Origin: Prevotellaceae bacterium
Lineage (GTDB): Bacteria; Bacteroidota; Bacteroidia; Bacteroidales; UBA932
Assembly (NCBI GenBank): GCA_031258195.1
Contig: JAIRNF010000039.1
Coordinates: 1 to 64,000 of the forward strand
Reading direction: 5' to 3'
DNA: 64,000 bases
Within the stretch, counting starts at the first letter, position 1, and the number at the start of each line of letters is the position of its first letter. The notes below the pieces were generated by a model. The model worked only from the letters and a program-made list of their open reading frames with translations. It was not told the origin of the DNA and made no database searches. A program made the translations under genes and the position numbers. Of the stretch, positions 26,750 to 35,558 are shown piece by piece.

Positions 26750-28036
26750 ATGATTCGAAAAATTTATCCTGTTCTTATTGCCCTGCTGGTAGTTACAAGT
26801 TGCTCTACGCCTACCAAAACCGATCCGATAATAGATAAGCAGCTATACGAGCTACTCGATAACAAGTACTTTTTTAAGTTACGCACAGAGCTGGAACGTG
26901 TAAAAGACAAGTTATCGGAAGACAGGCTACTATACTACCAAGCGTACTGTAATAATGTATTCGATAAGTGCGAAGAGTCTAACAAGAATATAGAAGCCCT
27001 ACTAAGCAAGTTTAGCAACAGCTTAAGCGATTCGATAGTAAAGGATATGCTTGACGTAAAGGCTAGCAATAGCATTCGCCTATACAGGTATAAAGAAGCT
27101 GCCGATGCTTATAGTACGGCTTTAAACGAGTATAAGCATGTATCGGATAGTAGCGATTTGGAGGATTACGCCAATATGATGCAGCTGTTTGGAACGCTGG
27201 CAGAAGTTAAACCCCAGCTTATCCATAAGCATAACGACATAGAAATTAAAGGCTATCACGATGATTTCGACCTTTTAAGAATACCCGTACAAAGCGGTGG
27301 AATAAACGAGGACTTTGTGTTTGATAGCGGCGCAGGCTTATCGACTATCGCGCTTAGCTATGCACAGAAAATGAACATGAAAATTTACGAGTCTGATATC
27401 AGCGTGGGAACAGTAACCCATGCTAAAGTACAGACAATGCTTGCCGTTGCCGACAGCCTTTATGTTGGCGACCTGCTTTTCGAGAATGTGGTGTTTCTTG
27501 TTGCTCCCGACGAGAACCTCAACTTTCCCGAACAAAACTTTTATGTGAAAGGCATTATAGGATTTCCGGTAATGCACCAGATGGAAGAAGTGCATTTACG
27601 CCGGGATGGCTCTCTCTATGTTCCTTCTAATCCGCAAAGCAGGCAGTTTTCTAACATGTACTTAAACAACCTTAGCCTGGTAGTGCGAATGATTTCAGGC
27701 GCCGATACTTTAACCCTGAGTTTTGATACAGGCGCACGTACTACCGACTTATCAAAAAGATATTTCGATAATCATAAAGAAGAGGTTGAAAAGAACGGAA
27801 CATTAGCTAAAAGCCATCGCGGAGGAGCCAGTGGAGTTATGGAAGTTGAGGAGTATGATGTTGAGAATTTCCCGTTTACCATAGGAAGTAAAAGCGGTGT
27901 TTTAGATAAAGCATCAATATCTATAGACGAGTTTGATTTTATGAAAAACTCTGATGGAACCATAGGGCAAGATATTATTTCGCAATTCGATGAAATGGTA
28001 CTTAACTTTAAGTATATGTACATTGATTTCAGCTAA
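26750..28036 (+). CDS. Retropepsin-like aspartyl protease lipoprotein
   Basis: 428 aa from ATG 26750, with a lipobox (IALLVVTSC, Cys ~19), so probably a lipoprotein facing the periplasm or surface. Residues ~20-150 are a helical, TPR-like N-terminal part (ADAYSTALNEYKH). Two aspartyl-protease motifs follow: FVFDSGAGLSTI (about residue 190) and LSFDTGARTTDLS (about 328), so the two halves may form a bilobal single-chain enzyme, with IGFPVM and IGQDIIS as the matching hydrophobic-Gly partners. Bacteroidota carry many such proteins of unknown substrate. Confidence 0.82.
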   Translation: MIRKIYPVLIALLVVTSCSTPTKTDPIIDKQLYELLDNKYFFKLRTELERVKDKLSEDRLLYYQAYCNNVFDKCEESNKNIEALLSKFSNSLSDSIVKDMLDVKASNSIRLYRYKEAADAYSTALNEYKHVSDSSDLEDYANMMQLFGTLAEVKPQLIHKHNDIEIKGYHDDFDLLRIPVQSGGINEDFVFDSGAGLSTIALSYAQKMNMKIYESDISVGTVTHAKVQTMLAVADSLYVGDLLFENVVFLVAPDENLNFPEQNFYVKGIIGFPVMHQMEEVHLRRDGSLYVPSNPQSRQFSNMYLNNLSLVVRMISGADTLTLSFDTGARTTDLSKRYFDNHKEEVEKNGTLAKSHRGGASGVMEVEEYDVENFPFTIGSKSGVLDKASISIDEFDFMKNSDGTIGQDIISQFDEMVLNFKYMYIDFS

Positions 28037-28038
28037 AA

Positions 28039-28134
28039 ATGATAATAGAACGTAACGGCTACATATTACGCCCATGACAGGTAAACGATGCCCCGTCTTT
28101 AGCCGAAAACCTCAACAATAAAAGAAATAATTGA
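28039..28134 (+). pseudogene. GNAT N-terminal remnant with an in-frame TGA
   Basis: MIIERNGYILRP then TGA then QVNDAPSLAENLNN. This is the N-terminus of a RimJ/RimL-type acetyltransferase, in which the expected Trp after RP is replaced by TGA. The frame ends soon after, where GrpB-like sequence takes over in another frame. Elsewhere TGA is used as a normal stop, so no recoding is proposed. Confidence 0.65.
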
Positions 28135-28588
28135 AAAGACCCTAGCACATATAGGCATAGTAAGGATAAACCATATCGGTAGTACTGCCGTTCCCTGTCT
28201 CTTGGCTAAACCTACCCTTGACATACTGCTTGAGATAAAGGATAATACCGATACTATCGGCTTAAAAAACAGCATAGAAGCGATTGACTATATATACTCT
28301 TATCAGCCGGACAACCCGCCGCCACATATGATGTATATGAAAGGCTATACCCCAAACGGATTTCAGGGGCAGGCATTTCATTTACATGTTAGGTATGCCG
28401 GAGATTGGGATGAGCTTTACTTCAGAGATTACCTGCTGGCTCACCCCGACGCTGTAAGGGAATATGGAGAGTTGAAGCTACGGCTAAAGCAGCAATATGA
28501 GCATGATAGAGACGGCTATACACATGCTAAAACAGCTTTCGTCCGTAAAATAACAGCTAGGGCAAGAAAACTAAATCAGAATGAATAA
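28103..28588 (+). pseudogene. GrpB-family protein lacking its N-terminus
   Basis: From 28103 the frame is open: TIKEIIEKTLAHIGIVRINHIGSTAVP, AKPTLDILLEIKD, HLHVRYAGDWDELYFRDYL, and KTAFVRKITARARK. INHIGSTAVP...AKPTLDI is the diagnostic GrpB/UPF0157 (nucleotidyltransferase-fold) core. About 40 N-terminal residues of usual members are missing, and no ATG or ribosome binding site precedes the core; the best start would be a TTG at 28202, after the key motif. It overlaps the GNAT remnant, which suggests a deletion that fused two genes. Its stop overlaps the next gene by 8 bases. Confidence 0.65.
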
Positions 28589-29078
28589 TACTAAAACGAG
28601 CTACAAAACAATTGAGCTGGACGAGTTCTATATCGTTGGCATTTCAGTAAGAACTATAAACCGGAACGGATCGGCTCAGCAAGATATCGCAGGGCTCTGG
28701 GCTCGTTTTATGGGACAAAACTTGATAGCCGAAATTCCAAATAAACTGGGCAATGAAATCTACTGCATGTACACCGATTATGAGCATGACTATACCGGAA
28801 TGTACACAACGATTCTTGGCTGTAAGGTCGGTGCTGTAGATAATGTTCCCGATGGATTTATGGCTAAATATATACCTTCTGGTAAGTACCGTGTCTATAA
28901 GGCTGTAGGGCAAATCCCTGCCTCTGTCGGTTCGGTTTGGAATGAAATATGGCAATCTGAAGCTGACGATAAAACAAAAATAAATCGCCGCTACCTTGCC
29001 GATTTTGATGTATATGGCGAAAACTCGCAAGCCCCCCAACAACCCGAAGTAGATATCTTCCTGTCTATAAACGAGTAA
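28581..29078 (+). CDS. GyrI-like / effector-binding domain protein
   Basis: 165 aa forming one stand-alone GyrI-like (AraC effector-binding) domain: FYIVGISVRTIN at the start, AGLWARFMG, EIYCMYTDYEHDYTGMYTTILGCKV, PDGFMAKYIPSGKYRVYKAVG and the late DFDVYGENS. Stand-alone members bind small hydrophobic ligands, and some hydrolyse xenobiotics. No HTH domain is present. It begins 8 bases within the GrpB remnant. Confidence 0.8.
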   Translation: MNNTKTSYKTIELDEFYIVGISVRTINRNGSAQQDIAGLWARFMGQNLIAEIPNKLGNEIYCMYTDYEHDYTGMYTTILGCKVGAVDNVPDGFMAKYIPSGKYRVYKAVGQIPASVGSVWNEIWQSEADDKTKINRRYLADFDVYGENSQAPQQPEVDIFLSINE

Positions 29079-29159
29079 GAGTTTCGGCGGGCTGCTTATA
29101 GAACAACTTGTCTTTTTGTTTGTTATTATGACATCAGTAATCAAACAAGGGATAAAAAG

Positions 29160-29882
29160 ATGAAAACAACATTAATAAAAGCCTCAACAAGAGGTCATGC
29201 CAATCACGGGTGGCTTAATACTTACCATACATTTAGCTTTGCCGACTACTACGATCCTATGCGCGTAAATTTTGGTGCGCTCCGGGTCATAAACGACGAT
29301 ACTGTTACGGGTGGCGAAGGATTTGGAACGCATCCGCATAATAACATGGAAATAGTTTCGATTCCGCTAAACGGTAGCTTAGAGCATAAAGATAGTACGG
29401 GCGGTCATGGCGTTATTAAACCGGGCGATATTCAGGTTATGAGTGCCGGAACAGGCGTACGGCATAGCGAGATGAATGGTCATCAGGAAGACCCTGTAAG
29501 CTTTTTCCAGATATGGGTATTTACCGCTAAGAAAGACGTTGAACCCCGCTATCAGCAAGCATCGTTCGATTTCTTTAGCGAAGAGAATAAAAATAAGCTT
29601 ATAGAAATAGTAGGTCCCGGTCCTAGAAATAATGGCTTATGGATATATCAAGACGCATGGTTTAATACCGGAATTTTTGATAAAGGTAAAAGCATAGACT
29701 ACAAGATAAAGAAGAAAGAACACGGGCTATACGCCATGGTTATTGAAGGCGAATTTACCGTTGCTGGACAAAAGCTGGATCGCCGCGACGGTATAGGTGT
29801 TTGGGATACCGATTCTGTTGAAATAACATCGAATTCTACCGACGGACGTATTCTTTTGATAGAAGTTCCAATGGAAGTTTAA
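29160..29882 (+). CDS. Pirin family protein (YhaK/YhhW-like cupin)
   Basis: 240 aa with two cupin halves. The N-terminal half carries metal-site residues in FGTHPHNNMEIVSIPLNGSLEHKDS (His, His, Glu) and HSEMN. The C-terminal half lacks them, as is usual in bacterial pirins. Characterised homologues act as quercetin 2,3-dioxygenases, but the physiological substrate here is unknown. A clear terminator follows. Confidence 0.9.
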   Translation: MKTTLIKASTRGHANHGWLNTYHTFSFADYYDPMRVNFGALRVINDDTVTGGEGFGTHPHNNMEIVSIPLNGSLEHKDSTGGHGVIKPGDIQVMSAGTGVRHSEMNGHQEDPVSFFQIWVFTAKKDVEPRYQQASFDFFSEENKNKLIEIVGPGPRNNGLWIYQDAWFNTGIFDKGKSIDYKIKKKEHGLYAMVIEGEFTVAGQKLDRRDGIGVWDTDSVEITSNSTDGRILLIEVPMEV

Positions 29883-29915
29883 CCGAACCATATTTGTTGA
29901 ATTTATAATAGCAAG

Positions 29916-29951
29916 AGAGGCGGTGTGATGCAAACATACCACCTCTTTTTT
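29916..29951 (+). terminator. Rho-independent terminator after the pirin gene
   Basis: The stem AGAGGCGGTGTG / CATACCACCTCT (12 bp with two G-T or mismatched pairs), with a 7-base loop and a T run at 29947-29951. Confidence 0.85.
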
Positions 29952-29954
29952 ATC

Positions 29955-30020
29955 GTCATTCCGAGTGAAACGGAGAATCTCCTGTCTAGCGAGCAGATGT
30001 CTCACTTTGTTCGACATGAC
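29955..30020. repeat. Dispersed hairpin repeat
   Basis: GTCATTCCGAGTGAAACGGAG on the left and GCAGATGTCTCACTTTGTTC...GACATGAC on the right form an imperfect hairpin with CTAGCGAGC in the loop, the same loop as at 17489-17620. Confidence 0.8.
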
Positions 30021-30105
30021 GAATAAAAAGAATCTTATGTCGTGTATCGTGCGCCATGATTCTGTTCAGTAGATACAGATTAACGAATAGCTCACAAAAG
30101 CCTTT

Positions 30106-30136
30106 TTTGCGGATACAAAACTAAAACGTATCTTTG
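30106..30136 (+). promoter_or_regulatory. Full Bacteroidota promoter for nusB
   Basis: TTTG at 30106-30109, then a 19-base spacer, then TATCTTTG at 30129-30136: a complete -33/-7 promoter, 36 bases before the nusB ATG. Confidence 0.8.
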
Positions 30137-30171
30137 CACGAACAATCAATAACAAAACAGGTTCTTATACA

Positions 30172-31116
30172 ATGGTTAGCAGACGCTTGCTCCGCATTAA
30201 AGTTTTAAAATCGTTTTTCAGCTATCTGAAATCAGAGAGCACCTCTCCTACTAATGTTGAAAAAGAAGTTGCTTTCAGCATTCAAAAAACATACGATCTA
30301 TACCATTACCTACTTCTTCTTTTGCTAGAAATTGCCGATTTTGCTCAACAGCGTATCGATCTTAACAAGCAAAAATTCTTAGCAACCGAAGAAGAAAAAA
30401 ATCCAAACACCAAGTTTGTCGATAACAAAGTTATTACATTGCTTCGCGAGAACGAAGCGCTAAAAAAGTATGTTCAGCGATCAAAGCTCAGCTGGATTAA
30501 CTCTCCCGAACTGATTAAACAAATCTATAACCAGCTGGTAGCCTCAGAATACTACAAGCAGTATATGAGCGAACCCTCTCGAACATTCGATCAGGACAAA
30601 CGGCTTATTATAGATATTATTCTGAATGAGCTGGAAGACTGCCAGGAGCTATACGATATATTGGAAGAGCAAAGCATTTTTTGGGTGGACGATGTAGAGT
30701 TTGCCTTAAGCATGATTGTAAAAACCATTAGGCTATTTAAGGCTAACCAACCTAAATATACCGAGCTGCTGCCTTTATATAAAAACGACGACGACCAATC
30801 TTTTGCCATACGGCTGCTAAGAAGAGCCATGAACGAGCATAAAAATTACATTCCCCTAATCGAGCAATATACAAAGAACTGGGAGGTAGAGCGTATTGCC
30901 TTTATGGATAGCGTACTTCTAGAACTAGCCATAGCCGAATCTATTGAGTTTCCAAATATCCCCATAAAAGTTACCATTGACGAGTATATAGAACTATCGA
31001 AATACTTTAGTACGCTTAATAGCGCAACCTTTATAAACGGGATGCTCGATAAAATTATCCAGCACCTGATAAAAGAAAGTAAGGTGGTAAAAAGCGGCAG
31101 AGGGCTCGTTTCTTAG
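30172..31116 (+). CDS. nusB: Transcription antitermination protein NusB (long Bacteroidota form)
   Basis: 314 aa, roughly twice the usual NusB length. The N-terminus MVSRRLLRIKVLKSFFSYL matches the RNA-binding start of NusB, and the C-terminal third (WEVERIAFMDSVLLELAIAE...IPIKVTIDEYIELSKYFSTLNSATFINGMLDKI) is the conserved NusB core. The middle region (about 50-210) is the helical insertion typical of this phylum. With NusE it binds boxA in rRNA leaders. It heads a run with yajC, the YbbR-like gene and coaE. Confidence 0.93.
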   Translation: MVSRRLLRIKVLKSFFSYLKSESTSPTNVEKEVAFSIQKTYDLYHYLLLLLLEIADFAQQRIDLNKQKFLATEEEKNPNTKFVDNKVITLLRENEALKKYVQRSKLSWINSPELIKQIYNQLVASEYYKQYMSEPSRTFDQDKRLIIDIILNELEDCQELYDILEEQSIFWVDDVEFALSMIVKTIRLFKANQPKYTELLPLYKNDDDQSFAIRLLRRAMNEHKNYIPLIEQYTKNWEVERIAFMDSVLLELAIAESIEFPNIPIKVTIDEYIELSKYFSTLNSATFINGMLDKIIQHLIKESKVVKSGRGLVS

Positions 31117-31182
31117 TTCTTTTAATCTTTTAAAATTAAACTACATTTAATCAGATTATATTTATCTAATCATATTTTATTG

Positions 31183-31190
31183 TAACTTTG
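31183..31190 (+). promoter_or_regulatory. -7 element (TAACTTTG) for yajC
   Basis: A perfect TAnnTTTG, 47 bases before the yajC start. It suggests that yajC can be transcribed apart from nusB. Confidence 0.6.
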
Positions 31191-31236
31191 ACCGTTATCG
31201 TATAATTCGAATTAAATATCAAACAATAAACAAACT

Positions 31237-31566
31237 ATGCTAACATTTACTTTTTTAGACAGTGCTGCTGCTACCAGTCAACAAACTCAGGGAGGAGGAA
31301 TGGGTTCTATGCTTTTAATGATTGGCGCTCTTTTTCTGGTAATGTATTTCTTTATGATTCGTCCGCAGCAAAAAAAACAAAAACAGCTGCGCGAAATGCG
31401 TAACCAGCTGCAAAAAGGCGATAAGGTTATTACAGCCGGTGGTATTTACGGTACTATTCACGAAATCAAGGATAACTACGTACTACTTGAAGTTGATAAT
31501 AACGTAAAAATTCGTGTTGATCGCTCTACCATATACAAAGACAATAGCGATTTACAACAAAGGTAA
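31237..31566 (+). CDS. yajC: Preprotein translocase subunit YajC
   Basis: 109 aa with one transmembrane segment (about 25-46: MLLMIGALFLVMYFFMIRPQQK), ending in the family hallmark MIRPQQKKQK. The domain KGDKVITAGGIYGTIHEIKDNYVLLEVDNNVKIRVDRSTI is the YajC fold. It is an accessory of the Sec-SecDF-YidC holotranslocon in the inner membrane. A weak hairpin (about 31584-31628) follows before the YbbR-like gene. Confidence 0.95.
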   Translation: MLTFTFLDSAAATSQQTQGGGMGSMLLMIGALFLVMYFFMIRPQQKKQKQLREMRNQLQKGDKVITAGGIYGTIHEIKDNYVLLEVDNNVKIRVDRSTIYKDNSDLQQR

Positions 31567-31645
31567 CATCATAAGCAGAACAAAAAGGTGAAAGCGTGGT
31601 TATACAATAATAAGCCGTTTTCACCTTTGCTGTTCTTATAATCGT

Positions 31646-32626
31646 ATGAATTTATCAAACATACTAAGAGTTCTTAAGCAGAAGCTATATAACCGAGATG
31701 TGGCTATTTTTCTGATTTTTCTTATGCTTGCCCTTTTTGTATGGTTCTTAAATAAACTTTCGCACGATTATCTATACACCATACAGTATCCGGTAGAGCT
31801 ATACAGCTCTAGAGAAAGACAGATTATGTTTGACGAGAAAGATAGCAAGCTCACCATTCAACAACGTATGGACGGCTTTTCTATCCTCAAAAGCAAGGTA
31901 ATTAAAACCCCTGTACTAAGAATAGACCTAGGCTCTGATAGATACTATAAGGTACGCTCTACGCCTAATACCCACTATATTCTTACTAAGAATTTTTCTG
32001 ATGTTCTCGACGGCCAATTAGGCGATGATAAGCAGCTTGTAGCTATTGCCCCCGATACGTTGTTTTTTACCGTTGGTGTGCTAGCCAATAAAAAAGTACC
32101 TGTTCGTCATCAGCTGAATATTACTACCGAAATAGAGTATATGCTGAACGATGGTATTGTTCTTATACCCGACAGCATTACCATTTCGGGCTCTCAATCT
32201 GCTATTGACGAGGTAGAGTATGTTGTAGGAAATCCTCATACGCTGGTTAACCTAACCGAGTCGGTAGAAGGTAACTTCACCCTGCTGCCCTTAAAAGGTA
32301 TTTATTTCTCCGATAATCAAATACGCTATCGTGCCAATATAATCAGATATACCGAAGGGCATTTTAAAACATCGCTAAAGGTGGACAATCTTCCAGCTAA
32401 CGTTAATATTACCTTGCTCCCTAGCGAGGTTGAAGTAAGATATAGAGTCGCACTAGCCGATTACTCATCTGTCGATACCTCTCGGTTTGTAGCTTCTGTT
32501 AGCTATGAAGATATTACCGATAGCAACGATAGAACGTTGCCCGTACAGATAACCCATAAGCCTAAAGAGGTAATATCTGTACATGTTAGCCCTACGTTTG
32601 TAGAGTACATTATTCGTAAAAACTAG
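31646..32626 (+). CDS. YbbR/CdaR-like domain protein
   Basis: 326 aa with one N-terminal transmembrane segment (about residues 18-38: VAIFLIFLMLALFVWFL) and an extracytoplasmic part of YbbR-like beta units (VPVRHQLNITTEIEY...GIVLIPDSITISGSQSAIDEVEYV). In Firmicutes CdaR regulates a diadenylate cyclase; no dacA gene is visible here, so the role is uncertain. The stop is 1 base before coaE, so they form an operon. Confidence 0.85.
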   Translation: MNLSNILRVLKQKLYNRDVAIFLIFLMLALFVWFLNKLSHDYLYTIQYPVELYSSRERQIMFDEKDSKLTIQQRMDGFSILKSKVIKTPVLRIDLGSDRYYKVRSTPNTHYILTKNFSDVLDGQLGDDKQLVAIAPDTLFFTVGVLANKKVPVRHQLNITTEIEYMLNDGIVLIPDSITISGSQSAIDEVEYVVGNPHTLVNLTESVEGNFTLLPLKGIYFSDNQIRYRANIIRYTEGHFKTSLKVDNLPANVNITLLPSEVEVRYRVALADYSSVDTSRFVASVSYEDITDSNDRTLPVQITHKPKEVISVHVSPTFVEYIIRKN

Positions 32627-32627
32627 C

Positions 32628-33227
32628 ATGCTAAAAGTTGGACTAACCGGCGGAATCGGCAGCGGAAAAACCTTTGTTGCAAATATATTTGCCCACTTAG
32701 GCATTCCTGTTTACTACGCCGATGCCGAAACAAAGCAGCTGTACAATACCGATGTATCGCTAATTCAGCAGCTAAGGGATACATTTGGCGGCTCTATTTT
32801 CGAAGGTAATATACTCAACAAAAAGGCGCTTGCCGCTATCGCTTTTGCAGATAGCAAAGCGTTATCGGCATTAAATGCCCTGGTTCACCCTGCCGTAGAA
32901 AAGCGTTTTAATGAGTGGGTTAAAAACCAAAACAGCCCGTACGTTATACAAGAAGCGGCTATTCTTTTCGAAAGCGGTTTCAATAAACTGATGGATAAAG
33001 TTATTGTAGTTACCGCCCCCGAAGGGCTACGTATAAATCGAGTTATTAAGCGCGATGGTGTTAGCGAAGACGATATACGCAAAAGAATGCAACACCAGCT
33101 ACCGCAAGCCAAGCTGATAAGCCTTGCCGATTTTACCATTACCGCCAACGATGCTACTCCCATGCTCCCACAAGTACTTGCCATCCATAACCAGCTACTA
33201 AAACTATCTGAAAATGGGTTACGCTAA
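32628..33227 (+). CDS. coaE: Dephospho-CoA kinase
   Basis: 199 aa. The P-loop is [17 protein letters not shown] (residues 5-21), followed by the substrate region [11 protein letters not shown] and the LID region with [19 protein letters not shown]. It performs the last step of coenzyme A synthesis, phosphorylating dephospho-CoA. The length matches the family. Its 3' end overlaps the TerB-DnaJ gene by 14 bases. Confidence 0.95.
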   Translation: MLKVGLTGGIGSGKTFVANIFAHLGIPVYYADAETKQLYNTDVSLIQQLRDTFGGSIFEGNILNKKALAAIAFADSKALSALNALVHPAVEKRFNEWVKNQNSPYVIQEAAILFESGFNKLMDKVIVVTAPEGLRINRVIKRDGVSEDDIRKRMQHQLPQAKLISLADFTITANDATPMLPQVLAIHNQLLKLSENGLR

Positions 33228-33936
33228 GTGGGTTGGAGCCCTCGTCGGTTTTCTAATATTCAACTTCCTCGGAGCTTTAATAGGTTTTTTTATCGGCGCG
33301 CTTATAGACTCGTCTAATACCGATAGCCAGCAATCGTCACATGCCACGCAAGTCAGCAATAGCAGCTTTATGCTAAGCCTGCTTTCGCTTAGTGCCGCCG
33401 TAATGCGGGTGGACGGTACGCTAAAACATGCGGAGCTTGACTATGTGAAGCAGTTTTTCGTTCGTAATTTCGGTGTAGAAGTTACCAAAAAATCTATGCT
33501 TATCCTACGAGATATTCTTAAGCAGCCCATAAACATACAAGCTATTAGCGTTCAAACCCGCGACAGGATCGACTACTCATCGCGGTTACAATTGCTCCAC
33601 TACCTGTTTGGCGTTGCCGCTGCGGATGGCAATATACATAGTTCGGAGATTAGTCTTATAGCGCAAATCGCTTCTTATCTCAGCATTTCTAATGCCGACT
33701 ATGTTTCTATTAAAGCTATGTTTGTAGCAGAAACCGATTCAGCCTATAAGGTATTGGAAATAGAGCCGTCTGCTACCGACGAAGAAGTAAAAAAAGCATA
33801 CCGACAAATGGCTATCAAATACCACCCCGATAAGGTTGCTCATCTCGGCGCAGACTTCCAAAAAGCCGCCAACGAAAAATTCAAGAAAGTTACCGAAGCT
33901 TACGAGAAAATTAAGAAACAAAGAGGGTTTAGCTGA
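33214..33936 (+). CDS. TerB-DnaJ (DjlA-like) membrane co-chaperone
   Basis: 240 aa. An N-terminal hydrophobic glycine-rich segment ([23 protein letters not shown]) anchors it. A TerB-like helical domain follows (about 45-165), and residues ~175-240 form a J domain with the HPD triad in [11 protein letters not shown]. The order TM-TerB-J is that of DjlA, which stimulates DnaK at the membrane. The overlap with coaE indicates coupled translation. Confidence 0.9.
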   Translation: MGYAKWVGALVGFLIFNFLGALIGFFIGALIDSSNTDSQQSSHATQVSNSSFMLSLLSLSAAVMRVDGTLKHAELDYVKQFFVRNFGVEVTKKSMLILRDILKQPINIQAISVQTRDRIDYSSRLQLLHYLFGVAAADGNIHSSEISLIAQIASYLSISNADYVSIKAMFVAETDSAYKVLEIEPSATDEEVKKAYRQMAIKYHPDKVAHLGADFQKAANEKFKKVTEAYEKIKKQRGFS

Positions 33937-33950
33937 TCTTAAGCTCAAAC

Positions 33951-34070
33951 CGTCATTCCGACTGAAAGGAGAAATCTCTTGAGTAAGAGCATAAAAGGTC
34001 ACATACTGTATGTCTTATATTGTGTATTGTGCTTCTATTCAGAAGATGTTTCGATAAGTTCGACATGACG
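33951..34070. repeat. Dispersed hairpin repeat, extended loop
   Basis: CGTCATTCCGACTGAAAGGAG on the left and AGATGTTTCGATAAGTTC...GACATGACG on the right. The loop carries a TATGTCTTATATTGTGTATTGTG segment also seen near 30037, which hints at a larger ancestral unit. Confidence 0.75.
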
Positions 34071-34112
34071 GAAGTATCGCTCACCTCTAAACTCTTGTTC
34101 TATCTAAATAAA

Positions 34113-34143
34113 TTTGTTTATATCCGAATAGCTTGTATTTTTG
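34113..34143 (+). promoter_or_regulatory. Full promoter for the DUF5606 gene
   Basis: TTTG at 34113-34116, a 19-base spacer and TATTTTTG at 34136-34143: a complete -33/-7 pair, about 63 bases before the ATG at 34206. Confidence 0.8.
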
Positions 34144-34205
34144 TCGTTCCATAATTAATACAGAGCTGCTAACACACATTTATTCATAGTAAACCGTAAA
34201 TATTT

Positions 34206-34682
34206 ATGAGTGAAGAAACAAAAGTGGACTTAAAGAAAGTTCTATCAATTTCGGGTTATCCCAGTCTTTTTGAGTTTGTCTCACAGGCAAAATCGGGCAT
34301 CATCGTAGAGACTATTAGCGATAAAAAACGTATGTCTGTTAGCACAACAACAAAGGTAAGCTCGCTTTCGGATATTGCCATATATACTGATACAGAGGAG
34401 TTACCTTTGCAACAGGTGCTGCAAAAAATAAAGGAAAAAGAAAACGGAGAAGCAGCTATCAGCGCAAAATCATCTCCAGATGAGCTGAAGAAGTACTTTG
34501 CAGAAGTTCTCCCGAATTACGATAAAGACCGCGTGTACGTTTCGCATATAAAGAAAGTTGTAGAATGGTACAATCTGCTTCAGCAAAACAACATGCTCGA
34601 TTTTCTTGAAGAGGAAGAAGAAACAGAAGATACTGCCGGCGAAGCGGCAGAGAAAAACGAAAGTTCCGACACTACTGAGTAG
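34206..34682 (+). CDS. DUF5606 family protein
   Basis: 158 aa. LKKVLSISGYPSLFEFVSQAKSGIIVETISDKKRMSVS... and DIAIYTDTEELPLQQVLQKIKEKE match the DUF5606 family, found in Bacteroidota. An acidic tail (EEEEETEDTAGEAAEKNE) follows the folded part. The role is unknown. The gene's stop lies inside a terminator hairpin. Confidence 0.85.
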   Translation: MSEETKVDLKKVLSISGYPSLFEFVSQAKSGIIVETISDKKRMSVSTTTKVSSLSDIAIYTDTEELPLQQVLQKIKEKENGEAAISAKSSPDELKKYFAEVLPNYDKDRVYVSHIKKVVEWYNLLQQNNMLDFLEEEEETEDTAGEAAEKNESSDTTE

Positions 34683-34695
34683 TCGGAACTTTTTG
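34661..34695 (+). terminator. Terminator overlapping the DUF5606 stop codon
   Basis: AAGTTCCGAC (34661-34670) pairs with GTCGGAACTT (34682-34691), with a following T run. The TAG stop (34680-34682) is within the hairpin, so ribosomes reaching the stop would cover part of the stem. Confidence 0.8.
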
Positions 34696-34743
34696 TATAT
34701 TGCAGCTGTTAAAAGATATATCTAACCACTAACGCTTAAAGCT

Positions 34744-35307
34744 ATGTACAGACATAAACGATATAAAACTCTCTTAATTACATGCCTGCTGTGTCTGTCC
34801 TATATCGGTTTACAAGCTCAGGAACAAGAACAGAAACCAAGCAAATTCTTTTGGGGTGGTGGTGTTTCTATTGCCATAAACGACTACCTCGATATTGATG
34901 TCAGCCCCAGAGTTGGCTATAGAGTTACCCCTAATTTTTCGCTGGGTTTACTTGCTAAGTACGAGTATATGAATCTTAACGAGGACGAACCTTGTAAGAT
35001 TAACACCTATGGCGGTGGGACGTTTGCTCAGTATAACGTAAGCTCGCTGTTCTCTAACCAATCGTTACCGTTTAATATTTATGCACATACCGAATACCAA
35101 TATCTGTATAGCGAAATAGACTGGAAGCATCAAAACTATACGGGCTATCACACCGATGACAGGTGGTATGTTGGAGCTGGTTTCTCTGTCCCCTTCGGGG
35201 GAAGATCGTACTTTTACACTACCATTCTGTACGACTTGCTAACAATAATCAAGAACAAAGCGGATACCTATCGTAAACCTGTTATTAGCGTGGGTGTTCA
35301 GTTTTAA
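34744..35307 (+). CDS. Outer-membrane beta-barrel protein (porin-like)
   Basis: 187 aa with a signal peptide (YKTLLITCLLCLSYIGLQAQ). Alternating strands (FFWGGGVSIAIND, DVSPRVGYRVTPNFSLGLLAKYEY, FNIYAHTEYQYLYSEIDW, WYVGAGFSVPFGGRSYFYTTILYDL) end in VGVQF, a typical barrel C-terminus. The pattern resembles the OmpW/porin-like families with about eight strands. Function unknown. Confidence 0.75.
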   Translation: MYRHKRYKTLLITCLLCLSYIGLQAQEQEQKPSKFFWGGGVSIAINDYLDIDVSPRVGYRVTPNFSLGLLAKYEYMNLNEDEPCKINTYGGGTFAQYNVSSLFSNQSLPFNIYAHTEYQYLYSEIDWKHQNYTGYHTDDRWYVGAGFSVPFGGRSYFYTTILYDLLTIIKNKADTYRKPVISVGVQF

Positions 35308-35318
35308 AAATAAACTTC

Positions 35319-35550
35319 GTCATTCCGACCAAAGGGAGGAACCGTCAGTTCAGCGAAGCTAATCTCCTGACTATTCGCACCAACAAAAATCGCGCACTGT
35401 GCTTTTTATTCAGCAGATGTCTCGTTTCATTCGACATGGCGTTTTTGTATTTTGTCATTTCGGGCAAAGGGAGGAATCTGCTGAATAGCAGCAAGCAAAA
35501 TCGTATGTCGTTCTTCCATTCAAGAGATGTCTCGCTTCGCTCGACATGAC
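35319..35550. repeat. Two tandem dispersed hairpin repeats
   Basis: Unit 1 spans about 35319-35439, with GTTCAGCGAAGCTAA in its loop, like the GTTCAGCAAAGTCAA seen around the GIY-YIG gene. Unit 2 spans about 35455-35550. Both use GTCATTcCGac/GTCATTTCGgg left arms and AGATGTCTCG...TCGACATGaC right arms. They fill the gap between converging genes. Confidence 0.85.
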
Positions 35551-35558
35551 GATACATA

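Noticed and set aside
28072..28080. TGA read as tryptophan (altered genetic code).
   Set aside because: TGA is used as the normal stop of intact genes here (for example the VanZ-like gene ending at 3992), and Trp is encoded by TGG throughout. The TGA in the GNAT remnant is a nonsense change.
31584..31628. Strong terminator after yajC.
   Set aside because: The arms AAAGGTGAAA and TTTTCACCTTT pair, but there is no T run, and the loop is long. It is mentioned only as a weak hairpin.
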